64,000 nucleotides of DNA, taken from assembly GCA_963555705.1 (NCBI GenBank), contig OY743183.1:49651466-49715465 (forward strand). The letters run 5' to 3'. Below, piece by piece: positions 1 to 10,906 of the stretch. The notes under the pieces were generated by a model. That model searched no databases, was not told the DNA's origin, and worked only from the letters and a program-made list of their open reading frames with translations. The stretch comes from Ligustrum vulgare (taxonomy: Eukaryota; Streptophyta; Magnoliopsida; Lamiales; Oleaceae). The stretch's first letter is position 1. The number at the start of each line of letters is the position of its first letter. The translations under genes were made by a program, and so were the position numbers.

Positions 1-2442
1 ATATCTTGTAGACTTCTTGTGTACTCCTCATTCCTTTCATTTAAGAAAGATGGCAGAGAGTTTTTTCTTCAGTTACTGTTGGCGAAGCAAGTGGTGTATT
101 TTCTTCTTCAGTTGCTTGCTCCATTACTAATTGCTTTGTCAAGGTCAAGAAAGAAACTGTAGTTTTCTTCATGCATATTCCAATCTCAAGTGCTTTCTTC
201 ATCAAACTCGACATCTCGACTGATGAAAACTTTTTTATTTCTTGAATTATAAAGTTTATAGCCCTTTGAATGAGAGTCATAACCAATGAAGATAAGTTTT
301 TCACTTTTATCGTCGAGTTCTCTCCGTGTCTCGTCCGGTATATGTGTGTATGCAATACTTCCAAATACTCGTAGGTGAGATATTCTAGGCTTTCTTCCAC
401 TCCATGCTTCTTGTAGTGTCTTTCCCCACACACTTCTTGTTGGAGATTGGTTAGACAAGTAGACTACACATACAACAGCTTCTGCCCAAAACTCCTTTGG
501 CATTTTTTTGCTGTTGAGCGTGCTTCGTGCCATGTTGAGGATGATTATATTCTTTCTTTCTACTACTCCGTTTTTTTGGGGGGATCACGGAATAGTTAGA
601 GGATGTCGGATTTCATTTTCGTCACAAAACTCTATGAACACCTTGGAAGTGAATTCTCCTCCTCGATCAGATTTCACTTCCTTTATCTGGCGGCCAATCT
701 CTTTCTCAACAACTGCTTTGATCTTCTTGAAAGCTTCAAATATTTCTGATTTTTGCTTCAAAAAATATACCCATGTCTTTCTTGAAAAATCATCAATGAA
801 GAGAAGAAAATAATTCCTTTTACCAAGAGAACTTGACTTGATTGGACCACAAACATCTGTGTGTATAAACTCGAGCGGTTTTTGAGCTCTTGTGTTTCAC
901 TCTTTTGGGAAACTTTTTCTGAATTGTTTTCCAAGCAAGCATCCTTCACAAAGTTGATCTGGATGACGGATACAAGGCAGTCTCTTTACCATGTTCTTCT
1001 TAAATAGTTGATCGAGTCCTCCAAAATTAAGATATCCAAATCAAAGATTCCATAACCATGATGTATCTTTTACACAAGCCTTTAGACATTTTGCAACATC
1101 ATTTTGAATGTTAAAAGGAAATAATCTATTCTTCGTCATTTTTACTCTAGTTATCAATTTTCCTCTGTCATCTATTATAAAAAGATTATAATCTTTTGAG
1201 TAAAAATTATAGCCTCTCTCTAATAGTTGACCTAGGCTTATAATGTTGGTTGTCATATTTCGTGCATAGTAGACACTTGAAATCATTTGATGCTTTCCAT
1301 CTTTAGTGCGGATAAGAATATTACATTTTCTTTAACTGGAGCTTTTTTGATTCATCTCCGAGTGAGACATTTCCACTTATTGATTCATCTAGCTTAACAA
1401 ACATGTTTTCTCTTCCACACATATGATTGCTTGCTCCGCTATCAAGGTACCATGTATTTTCTTGTCCTCCTTCATTTTCTTTGCGTGCTAGTAGCAGCGT
1501 TCCAATTTCTTCAGTCTTCTCTTCCACACAACTAGCTTCTCTTCTATTTTATTATTGGTAGTAGACCTACATTTTAAAGCATAATGTCCGAAATTTTGGC
1601 AATTATGACATTGGACTTCATATTTCTCATACCTCGAGTTTGATTTTCCTCTTCCACGTCCTTTTGTTGAGCTTTCTCCTCTCTTATAATTGTTGTTGGT
1701 GAAATTCCAACCTCGACCTTGACCATGACTGCCACTTCGTCCTCGACCTCTGCCTTGACTGCATTGGATACTTCTTTCATTGCCTCTATTTTCTCCATTG
1801 TCCCTTATTTGCATCTTAAAGAGTTGCTCAGTGATTCCTTGCTTCTTCTTATACTTCTCTTTGTAAACTTGCAATGATCCTTGAAGTTGCTCGATGGTCA
1901 TTTCCTCCAAGTCTTTAGTTTCTTCAATCGTTACAACAATGTGCTCGAACTTTGTATCCAATGATCGAACTATCTTTTCTATAATTCTTACATCTTCTAA
2001 CTTCTCACCATTTCTTTTTTAATTGATTTGAAATGGCCAAAACTCTTGAAAAATAATCGGATATAGATTCGGCTTCTTTCATATGTAATGATTCAAACTC
2101 TCCTCTTAAAGTTTGGAGACATACATTTTTTACTTTCTCTTCTCCTTTTTAGGAGGTATGAAGCTTCTCCCATGCTTCCTTAGAGGATGTCGCACTTGAA
2201 ATCTTCTCAAACCCATCATCATCTATTGCTTGACAGATGAGGAAGAGAGCTTTCTTGTCTTTCTTTCTTGAATCCTTTAAATTATCCTTTTGTGATTGAG
2301 ATAGTGATGCTTCATCATGTGACTCATTGTAGTCTTTCTCCAAAATCTCCCAAACGTCATGTGCTCCAAGAAGAGCCTTCATCTTGATACTCCAATTGTC
2401 TTAGTTGCTTCCCTTCAATGATGGAACTCGGAAGGATGCCAT
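1..2442 (-). pseudogene. Ty1/copia gag-pol (gag, protease, integrase), decayed, 3' part outside window
   Basis: Read on the minus strand from an ATG at 2442, this encodes a copia polyprotein. The gag begins with the usual pattern (MKALLGAHDVWE near 2380), has a CHNCQNFGHYALKC zinc knuckle near 1600 and a basic RGRGR stretch before it. The protease follows (WYLDSGASNHM near 1450), then the pre-integrase region (1041-1286) and an integrase core with HTDVCGP, SDRGGEF and an NGVVERKN glutamate motif. The integrase C-terminal part is open over 186-533. Reverse transcriptase and RNase H would lie beyond position 1. Several in-frame stops are present, for example where gag should read NYDNWS, so the copy is dead. 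The organisation resembles Tork/Tnt1-type copia elements; the lineage is inferred. Confidence 0.9.
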
Positions 2443-2486
2443 ACCACCACTAGCAATGACTTTAGAAGGACTTCTCTTGAAACCTT

Positions 2487-2498
2487 GCTCTGATACCA
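2487..2498 (-). other. Primer-binding site of the copia element (initiator-Met tRNA)
   Basis: The minus strand reads TGGTATCAGAGC, complementary to the 3' end of plant initiator methionine tRNA. It lies between the gag gene and the LTR that starts at 2505, which fixes the element's orientation as minus. Confidence 0.85.
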
Positions 2499-2504
2499 AT
2501 TTAT

Positions 2505-2839
2505 TGGAATAAAGATGTTTAAGGAAGGCTAGGGTACTAGATTAAAAGGGAAGATATGAATGCTATAAAATTTGATGGAAGAGGATAATTTATTACTTTA
2601 CTTGATATAAAATGATATGACTCTCTCCAATTTATAGTAGTTGCACATCCTTAACCAATGTCTAGGATCATATCACCATATATTTAATCTAATGGTTACA
2701 ATTTCATCTCTAGAATTATCTTCAAAAAAATCTACTCATCTAGAAATATCACCATAAAATATCTACTACTCTAGAATTCTCTCCACAAAAGATCTCTACA
2801 AATATCATGATATTTTCTTAAGATTTATCTAGAACATGC
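2505..2839 (-). repeat. 5' LTR of the copia element, inner part (split by CACTA)
   Basis: The LTR begins on the plus strand with TGGAATAAAG, just beyond the primer-binding site. It is interrupted at 2839 by the CACTA transposon and resumes at 14384. The two parts total about 425 bp, a normal copia LTR size. The 3' LTR is outside the window, so the inner boundary is inferred from TG/CA ends only. Confidence 0.7.
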
Positions 2840-2852
2840 CACTGCGAGAAAA
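2840..2852 (+). repeat. Left terminal inverted repeat of CACTA 1
   Basis: CACTGCGAGAAAA matches the inverted right end (14368-14380) at 11 of 13 positions. The canonical CACTA has become CACTG here. Confidence 0.88.
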
Positions 2853-2858
2853 TTGCTG

Positions 2859-3260
2859 AACAGAGACGACAAAAGTTGTCTCTAAAAGCCTAAAAGTCGT
2901 CTCAATTGAGAAATAGAGATGACAAAGTCGTCTCTCTAGACCCATGGATGTTGGTCATTAGAGATGACATTTAGTCATCTCTAAGTAATAGGAATGACAT
3001 AACGTCGTCTCTAATTTATAGAGACGACATTACGTCATCTCTATATCTTAGAGACGACTATATGTCATCTCTAAATTATAGAGACGACATGTAGTCGTTA
3101 GAGATGACTACATGTCGTCTCTAATCTATAGAGACGACTTAAGTTTGTCTTTGATACTACTCAGAGACGACCTGGTCATCTCTATTAACCATTAGAGACG
3201 GCAAATTATCGTCTCTATAAATTTGGGATGACAATGTCGTCTCTGTATCTATCAATGTCG
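2859..3260. repeat. Subterminal repeat array of CACTA 1 (GAGACGAC / GTCGTCTC)
   Basis: About 400 bp hold more than a dozen copies of AGAGACGAC or its complement GTCGTCTCT, often as facing pairs around a short AT-rich spacer. CACTA elements carry short subterminal repeats bound by their own transposase-associated protein, and this is the likely role. No comparable array is visible at the right end. Confidence 0.85.
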
Positions 3261-3547
3261 TCTCAAATGAATAAAAATTAATTGATTTTTTTAAATGTGA
3301 CCACTGTATTTCTCTAATTATTCAATTTTATTTAAATTAATTATAATTAATTAATATTTTTTTAATGATTCTAAATTATTTTATTGTAACAACCAAAAAT
3401 TATCTTGTTCATTTATTAATTAGTATTAAAATATTATTAATTATTAACAAATATGAAAATATTAATTAAGTGATTAATAATAAGAAAAAATAGTAATACG
3501 TTAATAACAAAATTTGCATTTCTACAAAAAAGTCATAACAAAAACCT

Positions 3548-5472
3548 CTAAGAGTCTAAGTCGTCGTAGTCGTTCTCATAATATTCGATGTCGTCGTCAT
3601 CATCGTCCCCAACCCCATCCACCTGAGTTGAGGATCCAACACCACATGCTGTGGTCATAGTTGACCTCGATATCTTTTCCAATATATGTGGCAACACTGC
3701 ATTGACTCGAACAAGCTCGGACTTTGTCTTGGTCATCTCAGCGGACTGCATCTCCATTATCTGCTCGAGCTTTGCCACACGCGATGACTCTCTTGTTGCA
3801 GGTGACGTCGCTGTCGACGATGTCGACCTGGAGACGCCGGGGACCATCCGACCAACTCCACGAACGTGGCTCCGCCTATTTTCGAGCACCTCTCGGACTA
3901 CATCGTGCTCGTCAAATTGTGTCCCCGATAAGCTGGCCTGCTGCGTTTCCTTTGGTTGGAGCATTTCATACTGAATATTCGAAAAATGAAATGAGTAGGC
4001 CAAAGTGAAAATTTAAAATTGTATATAACTTAAAAAAAATTCAAGATTAAGTAATACTTACGTGTTGGCGCTCAGCTTGCTCGCTAACCCAAACTTCTCC
4101 TTGGTCGGTTTGTCATGTATGAACTTCCATGTATCCAAAATGGAAGGCCATTCTTGTGTCTCGGGATCTCTCTACAAAAAAATAAATAAAAAAATAAATC
4201 AATAATTAGTAAATAATAATAATGATAAGTAAACCTAGACACATTAACTATTTTTTTACCTTAAATGCAAAAATAATTCATATTAATATCGATTTAAATA
4301 TGAAAAGTAACATTTTTATGTCGTAAAATTTTACACAAATTTCGACAAAATCTCCCTTGTAAATTACATTTAGCCAATCTGAAGAGAGACATCACAACTT
4401 TTTAAAACATAAATCACAACTCATTGTACATCCAACTACAACCAAATCATTCCAACCAATATCGAACTCCACAACAACAAGAAATTTAAATCAATAATAT
4501 TCATCTAACTAAATAGGACTTAAATTAACTACTAATGAAATCTAAATGACTTGATCAAAAACTAAATCCAATCAATTTATTACTTACGTTGGCGTGGTGT
4601 GTTGCCACGATACTCTTAGACCCCTGCAAACTTTGGTAAGGGAGCTTGGCCCGATTGGCTGTGTTTCTTTGCGAAGCAGCCTAAAAAACACAAAGTAAAA
4701 AATTAAATATGAAAATAATTATAAATTAATAAATAAAAATATAAATCATTAATTATACCTTGAAGGATGCACTCTCGAACAAGTTCGCGCAATTAGCCCA
4801 CTCGACCATGTCAAAGTCTTTAAAAGGTTTTGTGCGTCCATGTATTTTGTAGTGTTTGTGGGCCTTACCTTTGTACTCTTTGTAGCGCTCAGAAGTGTTC
4901 TTGTCAATACCCTTATCAACCCAATGACATTTCTCTTGTGGAATATTTCCCTTGGTGTTGAAATTATGTTATGAAAAAAAAAGAAAAAATAGATTTCAAC
5001 GTTTAATGACATATATAATTTAAATATGATGAAACCTTAAAACAATGTAAAATCACATACCTCAACCTCGATGCGAACACGATCCTTTAGATGTTCTGGG
5101 ACCTTGCTCCATGCTGAGTACTTGGGAACTATGAATTGATGTACTGTCGTTCCCAGGAAGCGGATGAACTCTGGCTCATTTGGACCAATAGGACGAATCG
5201 TCCTCTCTATATCCAAGTCAAAGTCAATTGGTAGTGGAACACTACCATTGTCCCTGAACCGCTTCTCAACATTGAGCATTCGGGACTTGCCACGTCTCTT
5301 TTGCGGTGGTGCTGACACGAAATCAACTCTTTACTATTATATAACTGAGATATAAACCTTTAAATGTAATTAAGGAACAAATACCTGACTCGCAAAGAGG
5401 CGGAAAACGACGTTCCCCTCTATCGGGGTCCTGATTACCTCCATCCCCTCCATGGGACATAATATTGGTCAT
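3548..5472 (-). CDS. CACTA second gene, Transposase_24 (TNPA-like) family, five exons
   Basis: This multi-exon gene starts at an ATG at 5472 (MTNIMSHGGDGG). Exons judged from splice sites are 5472-5385, about 5310-5061, 4950-4759, about 4680-4590, about 4175-4070 and a last one ending at 3548. Exon 2 ends at a good GT donor and contains WSKVPEHLKDRV. The next contains CHWVDKG, then YKEYKGKAHKHYK and WANCANLFES, followed by NRAKLPYQSLQGSKS, all typical of plant Transposase_24 proteins of CACTA elements. The last exon ends in an acidic DDDDDD tail. The protein is thought to bind transposon ends. The reading frame looks open across the spliced exons, so it may still be expressed. An AT-rich intron at 4250-4560 carries a piece of a dispersed repeat block. 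Confidence 0.75.
4318..4400 (+). repeat. Dispersed block, copy 1 (in CACTA 1 intron)
   Basis: A roughly 80-bp segment with the order AAATTTCGACAAAATCTCC, then TTAGCCAATCTG, then GAGAGACATCA. Related copies are at 8206, 18892 and 20372. This copy lies in an intron of the Transposase_24 gene. Confidence 0.7.
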
Positions 5473-7121
5473 ATTTTGATGGATATACTGCTAATCAAAG
5501 ACTTTTTATCTTAACCTAACCACGAAGAACATTTTTCAACTCAATAATAAAAGGATTGTAATCTTGGAATGGAATAATTGTAAATCAGACTGCAAAGAAA
5601 CTCTATAAGCTATCATCTGGGCTTCCTCTCCATGAGCCATATCTCACTCATTGTTTGTCAAGACTGGTAAAGGACGAGAAGACGAAGCTTAAAATAGGAA
5701 AGATATCGATTAGTGAAAGCTTTTACATGATTGCTAAATTTTGCCCTGACTTTTTCTGCCGAGATGGCAGGAGATTATGCTGAGATTCATATTTTTTCTT
5801 TGAAATTAACACAAAGTATATTAGTTCAAGTTCAAGCATTTCTTTTCTCATAAATATGTTAGCTACAGACATATTTCAAAGCAATTGAACCATGGAGTAG
5901 CGTCCATTCCACTCCAGACACCCGTAAGATAAATCCCCACGATCTCTGAGAGGAGAAACTGGAACTGGATTTTTTTCGGCTTTTCTTACGATCACTAAAT
6001 TCAAGGTATGCAAATGTTCTTTGTAAAGTGAATTTATTCAGCTTTACCTATCACTCTTGTTCTATATTGGGTCAAATTTATGATAGAGTTGAGGAATCTA
6101 AAACTGAACATTTGCCCACAATAGGTGAATATTACTGGAATCATTATCTTCAAATTAGTTTTATGAGGTGTCGATACGATAATCTTAATTCCCTATCCTA
6201 GTCCTATCATTTTTTGGCTTTTTTTAAATCAATTTCAACACATATCCTTGCTAAGCTGGGTCTACTACACACACACACACACATGAGGACCTTATTGTAC
6301 CTTTCTCCAAAGAATACAAACGTTTGCACTACAAACAAATATGAATAGATTAATAAAATATTAAGTTCTTGTTTTCCAAATTAGGACTTGATTATCTTTT
6401 GGCTATATATTGTTTTAATTTTGGTTTAACTGTGACTCAACTTCTATCTTTTACAACTTTTCATTCTTCAATAATGCCCCCTCCTCCCTTCTGGGTTTTG
6501 GGATTATTGTGCTCAGATAATTGTGCAAATTACAACTTTAAACAACAAGAGATAGACAAAATATAGAGCCAAAATTCAGTTCTAATATCACTTTCAATAG
6601 TAACAATTAGTAAACCTTAAACAATTAATATAATCACAACTTCATTGCACAGGAATTAGGTGTCCCCTGCCATCTACAAAATTGATATATAATTTTACTA
6701 CTTTCCATGTTGCTAGCTAACTAGGCTAGTTGTAAGACTTCAATCTAGATTTCTGAACGGGGAGAAATAATCAAAATTAATTAAGTGATGAGATATCCAA
6801 TGCATTACGGAAAACTGAAAAAATAGATTAAAATTTTCTACTCCTCCAAACATGGATACACAAGAATAAGAAGTGGACATTCACATCCATTAAAAACATA
6901 GAAAACTAAAATAGAAGGCAAATCAGGAAGGCAGCAACCAACTGGAAAGCAATTTCATCTTTAAAATCATAGGTGTTATTTTCTTAAAAGTTATGAGTCT
7001 TACTAAATGTGTGGATAAAAATGATGGATGCTTAGTTCATAATCTTGAAAAAACTTTTCCAAACATACTCAGCAAGTAAGGATTCATATTATGTTTAACC
7101 AATTAATTTTTCTCATTATAG
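5473..7121. other. Non-coding interior of CACTA 1
   Basis: About 1.65 kb between the second transposon gene and the captured gene fragment. I see no convincing protein-coding signal. A CA microsatellite lies at about 6269-6283. It could hold untranslated sequence of the transposon gene or introns of the captured gene, but nothing in the sequence decides this. Confidence 0.5.
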
Positions 7122-7486
7122 TGTGAGGAAGCTTTCGAAGATGACGGAAAAGATGAGAAAAGCTATGCTTGATGTTGTTGGTAGCTAGCGGATCGGTAAT
7201 GGGACCAGTGGTCCGTTCCCAAGCCGGAAAGGCATTTCTAGCCATGGTTCCAGGAGAAGTTATTTTGCTTTCACTTGATGCAGTCAGTAAGCTATTTAAT
7301 TTTTCACTTTTCAAATATTAACTGTATATACTCTTAAATAAGTGTTTTCTGTTGAAAATAAAAAGTAAATTGCTTAAGTTCTTCATCTTCTCAAATTGCA
7401 GACAAAATAATAGATGCAGCAGAAGCTGCTGAGAAGCAAACTATGTCTACATCCTCTAGTGCAGTTACCAGAGTGGTTACTAACAG
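7122..7486 (+). pseudogene. Captured fragment of an ERD7-like senescence/dehydration-associated gene
   Basis: Two exons on the strand opposite to the transposon genes: 7122-7286 and 7401-7486, separated by a 114-bp intron with GT/AG ends and preceded by a good acceptor (TCTCATTATAG). The encoded pieces read KLSKMTEKMRKAML, then GPVVRSQAGKAFLAMVPGEV, then DAAEAAEKQTMSTSSSAVTR. These match the C-terminal senescence domain of ERD7-type proteins, which are induced by drought and senescence and associate with lipids and membranes. The frame is broken near 7188, where a TAG follows DVVGS and the match resumes one frame over. The final donor at 7487 runs straight into transposon sequence, so the last exon was not captured. 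An intact intron means the capture was from genomic DNA. Confidence 0.8.
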
Positions 7487-7492
7487 GTATAT

Positions 7493-8108
7493 ATGGTGCA
7501 ATTCTTCCATAAATAGCATTTAGGTAGCTCCCAAGATCTTTGATGGTTTACTTCTTGGAAAAATGGCCATTTGGGACCCCTTATAGGATCATTTATATAA
7601 AACACCAATCGTGCTTGCAAAGGCAGTATGAATTGGTCATCCTTGAATGTCTCGGCACTAACTTTAATGCTTGTGATGTTGTTTTCTATTGCAGTTCTTT
7701 TTCCTTGAGTCCTAAACCATTTACACCTAAAAAGCACGACTGAATGGCCATCAATATACGATAGCTTAAGTACTTGTTGCAACTGCCCATAGAATGTTTC
7801 ACCTCCCGTCCCAGGCATACGAACGCCACTATTCTGAGTGATTCGTCTGATGTCACGATCAACAACAAGAAATCGAACACCGTTAATGATACATGCCGGA
7901 TAAGACTTGATGTTATGTGAAGTGTGAGATGCAAGAGCCAGTATTTTCGGTGTGATAGCCGAAGGGGTCTTTCGATGAAGATTATAGATCTATCATGATG
8001 AATGACAATGTTATTTAGGTAATTCAATGGTCTTTAAAAATTAAAATACATAATCATATGACCATGAAAATGTAAATGCACCTTTGTGTGAAACCATTCG
8101 ACCTACTC
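7493..8108 (-). pseudogene. TNP2-type CACTA transposase gene, 3' part (DUF4216 domain)
   Basis: Minus-strand coding sequence continuing the transposase gene after the solo LTR. It starts with EWFHTK at 8090, then the region with ACIINGVRFLVVDRDI and RRITQNSGVRMPG, and ends in YGQLQQVLKLSY, VVLFRCKWF and a WELP end near 7500. This is the DUF4216 domain that follows DUF4218 in plant CACTA transposases. It is cut from its N-terminal part by the LTR at 8109-10906. It abuts the captured ERD7-like fragment at about 7490 with almost no spacer. Confidence 0.85.
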
Positions 8109-10906
8109 TGTAACACCCCAAGTTCAAAAATCTTAAACCTAGGCGTGTTAACTTCTCTTTACTTAAATGCGGAAACAAATCATTTAAAACTTCAACATTT
8201 TCATTTTGTATTATAAATTTTTACAGAAATTTCGGTAGAATCTCCTCTATAACTGGGACATAGCCAACCTGTAGAGGGACATCATACTCATATTACAAAT
8301 ACAATTCTCAACTCATTCAAACCTAACATTCAACATCCAACCACAATTCCAAAATCAAACATCAACATCAATTCTCAAACTCCTCAACAATAACATCTTA
8401 AAGTAAATAAATTTTAAACTTATGAAATATGATATAAACTCATCACAGGGAAATACCATAACTTATTTTAACTAAAAACCAACAAACTAATCAAAAGAAT
8501 TTATCAATAAAAGAATAACCAATAAAAATAACTTGTGAAAGCCCTTGATTCATTCCTAAAAGAAATGGAATTGTGAGTACTGTCTGAGTCAAACCGCCAA
8601 GTGCTCTCCTCAGATCACCTATCTTTCATCACCTGAAATGTTGGGGAGGGATTGGGGTGAGCTAAAGCTCAGTAAGTAAACTTTATTCATGTAATGCATG
8701 CTTATGACATGAAATACTTTAAAAATTCAATATATGTATCCCCGTTTACTTTACTTTCCAGAACTTTCAAATTTTTCAAACTTTCACTTCATTTCCATCG
8801 TGAGCTCACTTGATTTATTTTCTAGTCAATCAGATAACAGTGGGCAATTCTTATTTGGAACCAGATTAACATTCACATTTCCACCGCAAAGCGGTATAAC
8901 ATTCACTTTCCCACCGTAAAGCGGTTTAATAGTCCACCGTAAAACGGTTGAACATTCCGTGGCCAAGCGACTTAATTCGGGTATACCGGTCCCCGCGCCC
9001 CATTTCCCATTCGCATCTTTCAAGAACTAGAAGTACACCCATTCTTTCTTAAAAAACTTGGGATACATAACTTTTGAACAAACTTGCACCTTGACATATT
9101 TTTTTCATTTAAAAATATTTGACTTCCCAATTTCGATGCCAATGCATGCTTGATGATGCAATGACATGATAACGTGTATGCTTGAACATTCTTCTTAATA
9201 ACATATACTTTCATAAGGTAAACGAAATTCATCAAAGCAAGTAAGTTGCAAGACATTCGTTTACACATTAATTTCACATTTACATTCAACTTTGATAAAA
9301 ATAGGGAGAAGTTTACTTACTTTGAAATCCTTTGTATTTACCATTTCTGAATTTGCAAGTGGAAAAGTCTCGGATGCCCATGACGTCAATGTGCTCAAAA
9401 ATCCTAATTTATATCCACTCATAAGTAAAGTATGACATTTAGTAAAAATCACATTTAAAACTCCAAATCAATGTTAAGACTTCCATGTGACTTACAATTT
9501 AACTCAAACTTGTCTTTAAGCTATGTCAAATATAAATAATACAACATTCAAAAAATGAGAATAACTTCCAAGAGCCAAATTTAAATCTTACTTATCAAAT
9601 TACACAAAAGTCAAGAATATGAAACATTATCACAACTTAAATTTCACATGAATAATTCCAATTAGCATTCTAATTTTTCAAAATTTGAAAATATTGAAAA
9701 TAAGGTTTTCAATTATATTAAACCTAAAATAAGTTTAAACAAAATCTCAAATTTCTTCAATTCCCAAATCTTAAAATTACAAGTTATAACAAAAATTAAA
9801 CTAAAACTATAAATGGAACAAGCTAAATCTAGTATTTTAAAATCTGAAATTTCCAACTTAAAGTTCCAAATAAACTCTTAAATCTAATAATTACAAATTC
9901 CAATCCAAAAGTTGAAATTTAAACAGTTAACAAATCTCATAAATTTGAAATCCTCAAATTTACCCAAAATGGAAATTCAATTAAACTAACTCAATTTAAA
10001 CAAGGTAATTTTTCACAAATTCTAAATCTAAAAAATTATCACTATAATTCAAAATTTAACCAAGCGGTTAACTAAGCCACAAAATTATCATCACACACAC
10101 ACACACATTGTCCAACATCTCAAATTAGCAACTTAAAATTCAAAAATCTAAACAAACCCATAATCTGAAATTTCACATGTGCCACACAAATAATAACATC
10201 CCATATCCATTTATGCGTTTGGGTGTGTGTGAATCAGTGTGTGTGTATGTGTGTGAACCCGTGAGTTTGTGAGGCAATGACAGCAGGGCGGGTACGTGTT
10301 CTCGGTGTAAGTTCGCAATGGGAAAGGAGAAGAGAGAGGGCTTACACCGAGGGAAGGTGGTGGAGGCTGACGTTGTGGTCGCCGGTGGTAGTGATGGTGG
10401 CTTCTGGTGCGGTGGCGACGGTGAGAGTTCCGAGGGAGGGCAACTGTGTTCGGTGAGATGAGGGAGAGACGAGAGTTGAGCGTGAGATGTCGATTGCGAG
10501 AGTGAGGGTGGGGGTTAGGTTTAAATGTTTAAGTTTTGGTAACTTGCAATTCAGTCCCTCAACTCTCATAAATTGGTAACTTAAGTCCATGATCCTCAAA
10601 CAAAATTCCAAAGTGTCACCAAACTTTTCCCAACTTCAATTTAATGCAATTTAGGCAACTTACTATTTAATTAAAATAGAAATGGCAAGTAACAATTAAA
10701 ATAAACAATTAGACATAGAATTGTACGTAAACAATTTATAAACATTTTAATTGGCACATTGATCGAGGTGGCGTCCAAGTCCTTCCACTGCAAAATAATT
10801 CAACTTATTATCAGTAATAATTTCCAAATAAATAATTCATCATAATATCATCATAGAAATTTGGTGATATTCAAGAAAGCACGTAAAAATTAAAAGCAGT
10901 ATTACA
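8109..10906 (-). mobile_element. Solo LTR (gypsy-type, 2.8 kb) inserted in CACTA 1
   Basis: The sequence runs from TGTAACACCCC at 8109 to GTATTACA at 10906, so it has TG/CA ends. No retroviral protein or primer-binding site is present, as expected of a solo LTR. The flanks are TACTC and AACTA. Each is one change from AACTC, and removing the LTR rejoins the transposase reading HKKE-VEWF, which supports an old 5-bp duplication. Long LTRs starting TGTAACACCCC are common in gypsy chromoviruses; lineage is inference. A GGTGAGCTAAAGCTCAGTAAG-like block at 8655 and AAAGCGG repeats at 8887-8945 lie within. Confidence 0.68.
8206..8285 (+). repeat. Dispersed block, copy 2 (in solo LTR)
   Basis: Contains ACAGAAATTTCGGTAGAATC, then CATAGCCAACCTGTAGAGGG. 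It is the same block as at 4318, 18892 and 20372. Confidence 0.75.

Noticed and set aside
10342..10611. An 89-codon frame with a Thr/Ser-rich end
   Set aside because: It lies within a solo LTR and shows no similarity to proteins.
10772..10790. A possible extra exon of the transposase (TGGAAGGACTTGGACGCC)
   Set aside because: It follows an AG acceptor but lies inside the solo LTR, and no transposase similarity is visible.
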